Source: Suilimivivens sp009774465 (GTDB lineage: Bacteria; Bacillota; Clostridia; Lachnospirales; Lachnospiraceae). Taken from it: a stretch of 64,000 nucleotides of DNA. The position numbers and the translations under genes were made by a program. The notes under the pieces were generated by a model that worked only from the letters and a program-made list of their open reading frames with translations, was not told where the DNA came from and did no database searches. The stretch spans positions 1-64,000 of the forward strand of contig CANDAE010000017.1 of NCBI GenBank assembly GCA_947382645.1. The letters are read 5' to 3'. This document shows, in pieces, positions 1 through 8,034 of this stretch; position 1 is the stretch's first letter, and the number at the start of each line of letters is the position of its first letter.

Positions 1-99
1 CAGGTATTATGCGGCCTGCAGGTGTTTTTTCTATCATTCAACTGTCAAACTCCCGAGACAAAGCAGTTGTTAGTTTATCAATTTTTAATAAATGATATG

Positions 100-129
100 T
101 TGACAAATCGCTTTCCTGTTTGATATGAT
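100..129 (+). promoter_or_regulatory. Candidate sigma-A promoter for the Rpn-type nuclease gene
   Basis: TTGACA at 100-105 and TATGAT at 124-129 are separated by 18 bases. It would give a leader of about 220 bases before the gene at 357. No other gene is visible in 1-356. Confidence 0.55.
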
Positions 130-356
130 AAATTAAAGCATAAACATTCTAACGGAAATTCGTTTTAATATCTGATTTTCTAATCGACATTCTCTTCTGG
201 GAATGTTTGTCATCTGTTTTAGAATCCTTGCTTTATTACCAATCTAATTAAATAAGGCAGGGAGCAGATGAGGGCTATATGAAACGTAATATTTTATGGA
301 TAATAATGCCTTATTAGATGCCAGAGTCTTTCTTCCTGCCTACGGAAGGAGGAAGA

Positions 357-1262
357 ATGGGTAAAACCAATGAGAAAAAGGACACAATGGAAAAAGAATT
401 TGTGTCCTTTCCGGATGTTGCGGCAGATGTGATCAATGTGCTGCTGTATGAAGGAGAAGAAATTACAAAGGAAGCCAGTCTGCGTCCGGGGCCCACGGAA
501 AGCATTTATCAGGGGAGTAAAAAACTACGGAGCCAGTATGAAGATTTGTGTAAATATGAATTGTCAGACGGGAAAGTAAAGCTGATGTATCTGATTGCCA
601 ACCAAAGCAGGACAGATGAAAAAATGCTGCTCCGCAAGGCAGGTTACGTAGGCGGCATATACCGGGAGCAGTATGAGGAAAAGATGCAGGAATCCTTTCC
701 GGTGATTGAATTTATCCTTTACTGGGGTATCTCCAGATGGAGGGGAAGCAGAGACTTACGGAAGCTGTTTGGAAAGAAACGGATTCCGGAGAAAACATGG
801 AAATATATTGATGAATTGAAGCTTTATGTGTTCGAAATGAGACATCTGCCGGAAGAAACAAGGAAACTGTTTCAAAGCGATATGCGTATAGTAGTGGATT
901 ACCTGGCGGAAGGAGAAAACTATTATTCCAACAGGAAAATCAAGCATAAAGCTGCTTTAATAAAAATGATTAAGGTGCTTTCGGGAGAAATGGATACGGA
1001 AAATATTGAAAAGTGGATGGGAGAACAGGGAATCAGGGAGGAGGATGAACTTACAGTGTGTGAATTATTCGATCAGTATGTAAGACAGGGAAGGCAAGAA
1101 GGAATTGCAACAGGTAGAGCTGAGGGTAAAATTGAAGGAGAAAATCGCTTTGCCAGACTAGTGAAAATGCTTTTGGATTGTGGAAGAAATGAGGATTTGC
1201 AAAAGGCAGTTTCAGATCAGGGCTACAGACAACAATTATATGTGGAAGCTGGTCTGATTTAG
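357..1262 (+). CDS. Rpn family recombination-promoting nuclease / PD-(D/E)XK transposase-like protein
   Basis: This 301-residue protein has the look of the Rpn/YhgA-like family: an N-terminal segment 'VINVLLYEGEE', a central region typical of the PD-(D/E)XK fold, and a charged, helical C-terminal tail. Family members are DNA endonucleases linked to RecA-independent recombination; they are common as scattered paralogs in gut Firmicutes. I start at ATG 357 because GGAAGGAGGAAG lies directly before it; an upstream in-frame ATG at 318 has no ribosome binding site. No catalytic residue is assigned with confidence. It stands alone behind its own promoter and points towards the convergent alpha-glucosidase gene. 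Family call fairly sure, function inferred. Confidence 0.75.
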   Translation: MGKTNEKKDTMEKEFVSFPDVAADVINVLLYEGEEITKEASLRPGPTESIYQGSKKLRSQYEDLCKYELSDGKVKLMYLIANQSRTDEKMLLRKAGYVGGIYREQYEEKMQESFPVIEFILYWGISRWRGSRDLRKLFGKKRIPEKTWKYIDELKLYVFEMRHLPEETRKLFQSDMRIVVDYLAEGENYYSNRKIKHKAALIKMIKVLSGEMDTENIEKWMGEQGIREEDELTVCELFDQYVRQGRQEGIATGRAEGKIEGENRFARLVKMLLDCGRNEDLQKAVSDQGYRQQLYVEAGLI

Positions 1263-1317
1263 GAAAACATGGTTTATGACAAAAGGCGCCTATGAGGTGG
1301 CTATAGATGGTTATTAG

Positions 1318-1358
1318 GCAGGCCGCCGCCACAGGCAAAGTATCCTGCGGTGGGCTGC
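1318..1358. other. Imperfect GC-rich hairpin between convergent genes
   Basis: GCAGGCC..CCGCCACAGG can pair imperfectly with CCTGCGGTGGGCTGC around an 8-base loop. It lies between the stops of two convergent genes, so it may end transcription, but neither side has a T-tract. Confidence 0.3.
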
Positions 1359-1391
1359 TCTAAGGTGAATTGTCAAATTGAATAAGTAAGG

Positions 1392-3065
1392 TTAATTACA
1401 TTGCGCTACAATAACCTGGCATGGGAGTAAAGTAATTTCATCTTCTTTTATGAAAGCCTTTTCCAGATTATTCAGTAGAATAGAGAGGTTTACTGTCTTT
1501 TCAAAATGTAGAATAGCTTCTTTACTGCCAAAGTTGGCAAGGATTATGACAGACTTGTCATTTGAATTCCGTTCATAGGCAAATATGTTTTCCATATTTT
1601 CAAAAAGAGGAGTAAATGTGCCATAAGTAAACACTTCCTTATAGTTTTCTGACTTACGAAGTGCCAGCAGCTTTTTGTAATAGGAAAGAACGGAGTTTTC
1701 ATCTTTCAGTTGATTTTCCACATTAATGGATTTATAGTTGGGATTTACCTTAAGCCAGGGGATACCTGTGGTAAAACCGGCATTTTCACTGTCAGTCCAC
1801 TGCATGGGAGTTCTTGCATTGTCCCGGCTGTTTAAATAACAGACTTTTAAGGCTTCTTCTTCTGATAATCCTGCTTCAAGGGCAATTTTATATTCGCCGC
1901 GGGTGCTGATGTCATCATATTCTTCAATGGAATTCATGGGGCAGTTCTGCATGCCGATTTCCTGTCCCTGATACAAAAAGGGAATTCCCCGTAAAAGAAC
2001 GCTGATGGTTCCAAGCATTTTGATTCCGGCATCATTACGGGCATAGTCCGGCAGGTAACGGTTAACCCCTCTGGGTTCATCATGGTTCTCAATGATATTT
2101 GCAAGAAAGCCTACTTCCTGACATTCAAGCTGGGAGTGAAACAGTGCGTTTCTAAAGTCCTTAAATTGAATGGGCTGGCTGTCATACCAGCCATGCTCTC
2201 CAAAGGAAAGGGAATGTGCAGAGAAGTCAAACATGGTGGAAAAATGTCCGTTTTCCCCTACAAATTCTATTAATTCATCCTTTTTCATGTTAAATACTTC
2301 TGCTACGGTAAAGGCCTGATATTTTTCAAAGGTGTTTTTCTTTAAGTCTTCCAGCAGCTCGCCTACGCCTTCAACGCTCTCCACCATACGCCATATGCTG
2401 GTAAGTCCATCCGGACCGTCCGGCTCGAAGCTTTTAAAATCAGGATCTTTTTTTATATTGATAATGGCGTCAATGCGGAATCCGGCAACTCCTTTTTCCA
2501 GCCACCAATTGATCATGGCGTATAATTCATTTAACATTTGAGGATTGTTCCAGTTTAAATCCGGCTGCTCCTTTGCAAACATATGGAGATAATAATAGTC
2601 AGATCCGGGCACCTTTTCCCAGGCGCTTCCGCCAAAATAAGAGCGGTAATTGCTGGGAGGGTTTCCATTTTTTCCTTTACGGAAGTAAAAATAATCACCA
2701 TATTTTCCTTCCGGCTCCTGCAATGCTTTCTGAAACCATTCATGCTTGTCAGAGCAGTGATTGATCACCAGATCCATTACAATATACATGTTTCTTTTTT
2801 TGGCTTCCGCAAGCAGGGTATCGAAATCCTCCATAGTGCCAAAGGATTTAGAAATTTTATAGTAATCGGAAATGTCATATCCCTGATCAACAAAAGGAGA
2901 CTGATAGATGGGGGAAAGCCAGATAATGTCAATGCCCAGTTCTTTCAAGTAATCAAGCTTACTGATAACCCCTTTTAGGTCGCCAATACCGTCCCCATTT
3001 GTGTCATAAAAGCTTTTGGGATAAATTTGATATGCAACTTTGTCATGCCACCATTTTTTAGTCAT
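1392..3065 (-). CDS. GH13 alpha-glucosidase (oligo-1,6-glucosidase / maltase type)
   Basis: A 557-residue cytoplasmic glycoside hydrolase of family 13, the usual length for the oligo-1,6-glucosidase/maltase/trehalose-6-phosphate hydrolase subfamily. It would release glucose from the non-reducing end of short alpha-glucans taken up by the cell. Visible motifs: region I DLVINHCSDKH (98-108), nucleophile Asp199 in GFRIDA, acid/base Glu256 in VAEVF, and Asp329 in IENHDEPRG. The residue after the nucleophile is Ala200; in characterised relatives Val there goes with alpha-1,6 and Ala with alpha-1,4 preference, so a maltase-like activity is the better guess. No signal peptide. GGGAGG precedes the ATG. 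An AraC regulator lies two genes upstream on the same strand and may control it. Confidence 0.9.
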   Translation of the reverse strand: MTKKWWHDKVAYQIYPKSFYDTNGDGIGDLKGVISKLDYLKELGIDIIWLSPIYQSPFVDQGYDISDYYKISKSFGTMEDFDTLLAEAKKRNMYIVMDLVINHCSDKHEWFQKALQEPEGKYGDYFYFRKGKNGNPPSNYRSYFGGSAWEKVPGSDYYYLHMFAKEQPDLNWNNPQMLNELYAMINWWLEKGVAGFRIDAIINIKKDPDFKSFEPDGPDGLTSIWRMVESVEGVGELLEDLKKNTFEKYQAFTVAEVFNMKKDELIEFVGENGHFSTMFDFSAHSLSFGEHGWYDSQPIQFKDFRNALFHSQLECQEVGFLANIIENHDEPRGVNRYLPDYARNDAGIKMLGTISVLLRGIPFLYQGQEIGMQNCPMNSIEEYDDISTRGEYKIALEAGLSEEEALKVCYLNSRDNARTPMQWTDSENAGFTTGIPWLKVNPNYKSINVENQLKDENSVLSYYKKLLALRKSENYKEVFTYGTFTPLFENMENIFAYERNSNDKSVIILANFGSKEAILHFEKTVNLSILLNNLEKAFIKEDEITLLPCQVIVAQCN

Positions 3066-3251
3066 AAGAAAACCTCCCTGATTTAATTAATTATGTATTA
3101 CGCGCGTTTGAAAGATTGTAATTACATTATATTATCTTAAATAAAGGTTTTCTTACTTATAATTGACTAATTTATTACACTATTTTGATTTAAACTCTGT
3201 TGCACGATATATAAAATATGGTAAAAGAATATTTGACTTTCATAAAATACT

Positions 3252-4208
3252 TTAAATATAATATCCCCAAAGATTTTTGATCTGATATTGAAGGGTATCA
3301 AAATCCCAATGTCTGCCGCTGCGTTCCCGGCTGTTTGGATCATTGATGAGAAAACCATCTTTGTCATATCCATAAATTACGATAAAATGTCCCACAGTGG
3401 TAAAGTCACCTGGGCGCATGGCACAGATGATGGGACGTCCTAAGTCAAGATAGCTTTTCATGGATTCTTCGTCCAGCCCCAGTTCTTTGGCATTGAGACC
3501 GTAAGTTTTTGCAGCATCTGTCATAAAGAGCCAGGCGGTTCCGGAACCCTGAGAATAATAACCATTTTTCATGCTGTATGCTGCAAGGGCGTCAGGAGTA
3601 GCGGATGCATCTCTGGTAAGGGAAAAAATTACCATAGCCATGCAGGTTGGGCCACAGCCGGAAATACCGATATTGGTTTTTCCATAAGGAGCATATCCCC
3701 AACGACTGTCCCACTGCAAAAGCAGAGGAAAGTCCTGGGAAAGCTCCTCCTCATTTAATCCGGCCTTCACTGTACCGTCAGAAGATAAGTATCCTTTTAC
3801 AAATTCCTTCAACTCCGGATTGTTGGCAAGAGCGGTCAGCAGTTCTTCCGGATAGCTGTTTTTATCAGTATAAATCTGGGCAATTTCTTCATCTTCAGCA
3901 GCAAGAAGGGCCAGTTTGCTTTCCACATCCGTATCAAGACGGACATCTTTTACAGTAGGAGAACCTTCTGAATTTTCTACTATCTGATATAAAGATTCAT
4001 CATAAGAGGGCTCTCCATAAGCAGTCGCTTCAGAAGCTTCTTTATCATATTTAAAAATAATAATTTCAGAACCATCAGAAGCCTCTACATACAATTTTAA
4101 GGTTAAGATGGATAGAAGCCCTCCTAAAATAATTATCATGGATAAAATGCGTATGCGTTTTAATTTCCGTAATTTCCTTTGTCTCTTCCTTTGGCGTTTT
4201 CTCTCCAT
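3252..4208 (-). CDS. Membrane-anchored C39-like (papain-fold) cysteine peptidase domain protein
   Basis: A 318-residue protein with a very basic N-terminus (residues 1-20, mostly Arg/Lys), one membrane segment at about 20-40, a linker, and a C-terminal Peptidase_C39_2 domain from about 160. The catalytic Cys is in the motif SGCGPTCMAM, the His in VGHFIVI, and the Asn/Asp in LINDPNS, so the active site seems complete. The domain would face outwards. Substrate unknown; relatives are often called cysteine peptidases or bacteriocin-leader-peptidase-like proteins but many have no known role. The gene sits between the AraC regulator and the alpha-glucosidase on the same strand, with gaps of 89 and 186 bases, so co-transcription is possible but not shown. 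Confidence 0.8.
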   Translation of the reverse strand: MERKRQRKRQRKLRKLKRIRILSMIIILGGLLSILTLKLYVEASDGSEIIIFKYDKEASEATAYGEPSYDESLYQIVENSEGSPTVKDVRLDTDVESKLALLAAEDEEIAQIYTDKNSYPEELLTALANNPELKEFVKGYLSSDGTVKAGLNEEELSQDFPLLLQWDSRWGYAPYGKTNIGISGCGPTCMAMVIFSLTRDASATPDALAAYSMKNGYYSQGSGTAWLFMTDAAKTYGLNAKELGLDEESMKSYLDLGRPIICAMRPGDFTTVGHFIVIYGYDKDGFLINDPNSRERSGRHWDFDTLQYQIKNLWGYYI

Positions 4209-4297
4209 AAGTTGTTATCTCCCCATGTTTTTTGTTTTTATACCTGGTGACTTTGTATCATGGAGATAAGAATAGCATTTTTTTCTCTAAAAATTCT

Positions 4298-5215
4298 CTA
4301 ATCTGTGTTGGAAGAAGAAGGAATATTCTTTCGATATTCGGAAGGAGTAACTCCTTTTTCTTTTTTAAATCTGCGGATAAAATAGCCAATATTGTCAAAG
4401 CCTGTATCCTGTGCAATTGTTATGATCTTTTTGTTTGTTTCAATTAAGGCTTCCGCTGCTTTTTCTATGCGGATTTCATTTATATATTCCGTAGCGGTTT
4501 TTCCGATATTTTCTTTAAAGTATCTGCAAAAGTACTGGGCGTTTAGACTGATCAGTGAAGCCAGTTCTTCTATGCGTATGGGAGAAGAATAATTTTCCTT
4601 GATATAAGAAAGTACTTTTTTCAAATTTTCAATCTGTTGCTCATTTTGGGCAGGTATGCTTTTATTGCTTAAGAGATATTCATTTTTATAGAGAATGGAA
4701 AGCATATGAAAAAGAAGGGATTTGATCTGCAGATAGGCGGCTGTTTTTATGATTTCATTTTCTGCACTGCAGGAATTCATTTCTTCCATTTTCTGCTCCA
4801 TGCTTTCATAACAGTTTTTCACATCCGGGAAAACAGGTTCTGTATGGGGGATAAGAAAGGGCATTCGAAGGCGGCCATCCATAAGAGGGCGTATCAGCTT
4901 GGCCTGAATAGAGTCATAATGCTCGAAGCTCAGGATATTCATATGAAAGACAATGGCGCTTTCAACAGAATCAGCGCTTAAAGTCAGGGAATGAAGCTCC
5001 CCTGCATGAATACACATAATCGCCGGCGCTTCAATGTGAAGCTCTTTTGTATTCAGCCATGCAGTGAAGTTTCCTTTTTTAAAATAAATGAATTCCGTTT
5101 CATCATGCCAGTGAAGCGGTACTTTCCAGTCGCTTCCGCCATTCCATTTGTACAAGGCAAGGGGAAAGGTTACAGTGCCATGTCTGGCGTTTTCCTTTAA
5201 TGAATGAATATCCAT
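4298..5215 (-). CDS. AraC family transcriptional regulator with N-terminal cupin sensor
   Basis: 305 residues: an N-terminal AraC-type cupin domain (about 20-150; motif 'VPLHWHDETEFIYF') and a C-terminal pair of helix-turn-helix units (about 205-300) with the family signature 'IAQDTGFDNIGYFIRRFKKEKGVTPSEYRK'-like ending, here broken across residues around 270-300. Such proteins sense a small sugar-like ligand and bind DNA next to metabolic genes. I start at 5215 because AAGGAGG sits seven bases upstream; a longer reading from 5278 adds 21 residues without support. It is divergent from the BceR-type regulator and upstream of the C39 protein and alpha-glucosidase, which are its likeliest targets (inference). 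Confidence 0.88.
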   Translation of the reverse strand: MDIHSLKENARHGTVTFPLALYKWNGGSDWKVPLHWHDETEFIYFKKGNFTAWLNTKELHIEAPAIMCIHAGELHSLTLSADSVESAIVFHMNILSFEHYDSIQAKLIRPLMDGRLRMPFLIPHTEPVFPDVKNCYESMEQKMEEMNSCSAENEIIKTAAYLQIKSLLFHMLSILYKNEYLLSNKSIPAQNEQQIENLKKVLSYIKENYSSPIRIEELASLISLNAQYFCRYFKENIGKTATEYINEIRIEKAAEALIETNKKIITIAQDTGFDNIGYFIRRFKKEKGVTPSEYRKNIPSSSNTD

Positions 5216-5272
5216 TAAGAGAACCTCCTTTTTAACTACTGTTACTTTTAAGATAAGATAAGGAATGGATAA

Positions 5273-5300
5273 TTGCAAGACGCACTTTTTTTGATATAAT
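5273..5300 (+). promoter_or_regulatory. Candidate promoter of the BceRS-type two-component genes
   Basis: TTGCAA at 5273-5278 and TATAAT at 5295-5300 with a 16-base spacer, 67 bases before the response regulator start. Confidence 0.5.
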
Positions 5301-5367
5301 GATGTTGGCGATTCAATGGATGCTGAAAGTGAAATTGTTGATAGAAGCTTTAAGGAAGGACAGAAAT

Positions 5368-6042
5368 ATGTTTCGCATACTGGTGGTGGAAGATGACAAA
5401 GTTATAGCGGAAAAAGTGAAAAAGCATCTGGAGAAATGGGGCTATCAGGTAGAGTGCGCAGCAGATTTTGCAAAGGTACTGGAACATTTTAACAGGTTTG
5501 CGCCGCAGCTGGTACTGATGGATATTGGGCTGCCCTTTTATAACGGATATTACTGGTGTGGAGAGATTAGAAAGATTTCTCAGGTACCGATTATTTTTAT
5601 TTCCTCCGCCTCTGATAACATGAATGTGGTGATGGCAGTCAATATGGGGGGAGATGACTTTATTGTAAAGCCTTTTGATCTGGAAATCCTTTCTGCAAAA
5701 GTGCAGGCAATTCTGCGGCGGGCTTATTCTTTTCAGGGACAGCCTTCTGTTTTAGAGCACAATGGAGTGATTTTAAGTTTAGGTGATATGACGCTTTTGC
5801 ATGAAAATCAGAAGCTTGAGCTGACGAAAAATGAATTCAGAATCATGCAGGTTTTATTTGAAAATGCCGGTAATGTGGTCAGCAGAGAAAAAATAATGAA
5901 ACGTCTCTGGGACAATGAATGCTTTGTGGATGAAAACACCCTTACAGTAAATATTAACCGCCTTAGAAAAAGACTTGAGGAAGCAGGATTAAAGGATATG
6001 ATACTGACCAGGAAAGGGGTGGGCTATCAGCTTGACGAATAA
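5368..6042 (+). CDS. OmpR-family response regulator, BceR type
   Basis: 224 residues: receiver domain (1-115; acidic pocket VVEDDK, phosphoacceptor Asp in LVLMDIGLPFYNGYYWC, conserved Lys in VKPFD) and winged-helix DNA-binding domain (about 130-224). The 'DIGLPFYNGYYWC' stretch is typical of BceR-like regulators, which answer to cell-wall-active peptide antibiotics. Start chosen at ATG 5368, preceded by AAGGAAGGAC; upstream ATGs at 5299 and 5302 would add an unrelated extension. It overlaps the kinase gene by 11 bases and precedes the ABC transporter it should control through the operator at 7090. Confidence 0.92.
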   Translation: MFRILVVEDDKVIAEKVKKHLEKWGYQVECAADFAKVLEHFNRFAPQLVLMDIGLPFYNGYYWCGEIRKISQVPIIFISSASDNMNVVMAVNMGGDDFIVKPFDLEILSAKVQAILRRAYSFQGQPSVLEHNGVILSLGDMTLLHENQKLELTKNEFRIMQVLFENAGNVVSREKIMKRLWDNECFVDENTLTVNINRLRKRLEEAGLKDMILTRKGVGYQLDE

Positions 6043-7048
6043 ACAGATCATAAAAGCATATGTAAAGGAAGAGATTTCTCATGTGATATGCTATGGAGCC
6101 GGTATATCAATTTTGTTTATACTTGCCGGACTGTATAATTATGACAATGCTGTCAGGAATATGTCTTATGGTGTGTTCCTGATTCTGTTTTTTGGTGTGA
6201 TCTATGGGATTTATGATTTTCTCCGTTACAGAAATAAATGCATGAAGCTGGCAGAACTGATTTTCAATACGGAAGAAAGGGATCTGCATCTGCAGACGCC
6301 GGTAAGCCTTCCGGAAAAGCTCTATCAGGAGATTATTCTTGCAGAAGAGGCGGAAAAAAGGCAGCTTGTCACAGAGTATGATATCAGAAAAAAGGATATG
6401 GCTGATTATTATACTATGTGGATTCACCAGATTAAAACGCCAATTGCAGCCCTTCACCTTCTTCTGGAAGATAACAATGAGGAATTGTTTAAAATTGAAC
6501 AGTACGCAGAAATGGCACTCCATTATGCAAGGCTTGAGAGTCTTTCCTCCGATCTTTCCTTTAAAGAGCAGGAGGTTTATGAAATGGTAAAGCAGGCAGT
6601 TAAAAAATATGCGGTTTTATTTATTGGAAGCGGCTTAAACTTTTCTATGGAAGAATTTTCCTGCCTGGCGGTTACAGATGAAAAGTGGATTACCTTTGTG
6701 CTGGAGCAGATTTTATCAAATGCTTTAAAGTATACCAAAAAGGGTGGAATCTCTATTTATGGAGCTGACGCATCAGGGAAGAAAAAGGTGGAAAATGTCG
6801 ATTATGTGGTGATAGAAGATACCGGAATAGGGATTCGGAAAGAAGACCTCCCCCGAATTTTTGAAAGAGGATTTACCGGATATAATGGAAGGATGGACAA
6901 AAAGTCTACAGGCATAGGACTTTATTTATGCCGGCAGATTGTAGACCGGCTGTCTCATACCCTTATAGTAGAATCAGAGGAAGGGAAAGGAACCAGAGTT
7001 TTTCTGGGATTTGTTAAGGAGGGACAGGCATCCGGCGGCGGGCTGTAA
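6032..7048 (+). CDS. Intramembrane-sensing histidine kinase, BceS type
   Basis: 338 residues with two N-terminal membrane helices (about 17-35 and 43-62) joined by a very short outside loop, the mark of intramembrane-sensing kinases that take their signal from a partner ABC transporter. The phosphoacceptor His is in MWIHQIKTPIAALH (about 130-143); the HATPase_c domain follows, with N box ILSNALKYT and G boxes EDTGIGI and STGIGLYL. Translation starts at TTG 6032 inside the end of the response regulator gene, with GGAAAGGGGTGGG upstream, so the pair is translationally coupled. Substrate peptide unknown. Confidence 0.92.
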   Translation: MTNKQIIKAYVKEEISHVICYGAGISILFILAGLYNYDNAVRNMSYGVFLILFFGVIYGIYDFLRYRNKCMKLAELIFNTEERDLHLQTPVSLPEKLYQEIILAEEAEKRQLVTEYDIRKKDMADYYTMWIHQIKTPIAALHLLLEDNNEELFKIEQYAEMALHYARLESLSSDLSFKEQEVYEMVKQAVKKYAVLFIGSGLNFSMEEFSCLAVTDEKWITFVLEQILSNALKYTKKGGISIYGADASGKKKVENVDYVVIEDTGIGIRKEDLPRIFERGFTGYNGRMDKKSTGIGLYLCRQIVDRLSHTLIVESEEGKGTRVFLGFVKEGQASGGGL

Positions 7049-7089
7049 AGGCAGTGATTCGTGCAGCAGGGGTAAGGCACAGGTGTATG

Positions 7090-7103
7090 TGACAAAACTG
7101 TAA
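7090..7103 (+). promoter_or_regulatory. BceR-type operator upstream of the ABC transporter
   Basis: TGACAAAACTGTAA matches the published BceR-like consensus TNACA-N4-TGTAA exactly. It lies 133 bases before the ATPase gene and just downstream of the kinase gene, the expected place for peptide-induced activation of the transporter genes. Confidence 0.7.
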
Positions 7104-7236
7104 GATTGAAGGAGGGAAATGTAAGCCGGATGTATGGCAGAGCATTTCCTTTTTGTATATCATTAAGAAGGCAGGAAAAGTAAAAAGGCAGCAGGCCGGC
7201 CGCCTGGAAAACTTAAAGTGAACAAGGAGAACAGTT

Positions 7237-8034
7237 ATGGCACTTTTAGAAGTAAAGAATGTTAAAAAGGTATATACTACAAGATTTGGGGCAGTTAAGG
7301 TAAACGCTTTAAATGATGTGAACTTTTCTGTGGAAGAGGGAGAGTATGTGGCAATCATGGGAGAGTCAGGTTCAGGTAAGACAACCCTTCTTAATATTCT
7401 GGCCTCACTGGATAAGCCTACCAGTGGTCACGTGATATTGAACGGGAAGAATTTTGCAGAGGTAAAGCAGAGGGAAATCTGTGCTTTCAGAAGGGATCAT
7501 CTGGGGTTTGTATTTCAGGATTTTAACCTGCTGGATACCATGTCCCTTAAGGATAATATTTTTCTGCCTTTGGTGCTGGCAGGCGAAAAGTATGAAATTA
7601 TGGAAAAGCGGCTTCTTCCACTGGCAAAGAAGCTGGTAATTGATGAATTGCTTGATAAATATCCTTATGAGGTATCCGGAGGACAAAAGCAGAGGGCGGC
7701 GGTTTGCCGGGCACTGATTACCCGGCCGGATATTATTCTGGCGGATGAACCTACGGGAGCACTGGATTCCAAGGCTTCCGGAAAGCTGCTTAAGCTGTTT
7801 GGAGAAATAAACGGGGAAGGACAGACTATCTTGATGGTAACCCACAGTATACAGGCGGCAAGCCACGCAGGACGTGTGCTGTTTATCAAAGATGGCTGTG
7901 TTTTTCATCAGATTTACAGAGGAAACCAGAACAATGACGCCATGTATCGGATGATTTCAGACGCACTTACCGTATTGCAGGCGGAAAAAGGGGAGCCTGA
8001 CGGCAGGATAGATAAGGAGGCAGAGTATGAATAA
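7237..8034 (+). CDS. BceA-type ABC transporter ATP-binding protein
   Basis: 265 residues, a complete MacB/LolD-like ATPase: Walker A GESGSGKTT (about 39-47), Q-loop in VFQDFNLLD, signature VSGGQKQR, Walker B ILADEPTGALD, switch His in MVTHS. It would pair with the ten-helix permease that overlaps its end by eight bases. BceAB-type transporters give resistance to bacitracin, lantibiotics or defensin-like peptides by removing them from lipid II cycle targets and also signal to the kinase. AAGGAGAACAG precedes the ATG. Confidence 0.92.
   Translation: MALLEVKNVKKVYTTRFGAVKVNALNDVNFSVEEGEYVAIMGESGSGKTTLLNILASLDKPTSGHVILNGKNFAEVKQREICAFRRDHLGFVFQDFNLLDTMSLKDNIFLPLVLAGEKYEIMEKRLLPLAKKLVIDELLDKYPYEVSGGQKQRAAVCRALITRPDIILADEPTGALDSKASGKLLKLFGEINGEGQTILMVTHSIQAASHAGRVLFIKDGCVFHQIYRGNQNNDAMYRMISDALTVLQAEKGEPDGRIDKEAEYE

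Noticed and set aside
2583..2978. 131-residue plus-strand frame inside the GH13 gene
   Set aside because: Shadow of the alpha-glucosidase gene.
7405..7908. 167-residue minus-strand frame inside the BceA-type gene
   Set aside because: Shadow; all motifs lie on the plus strand.
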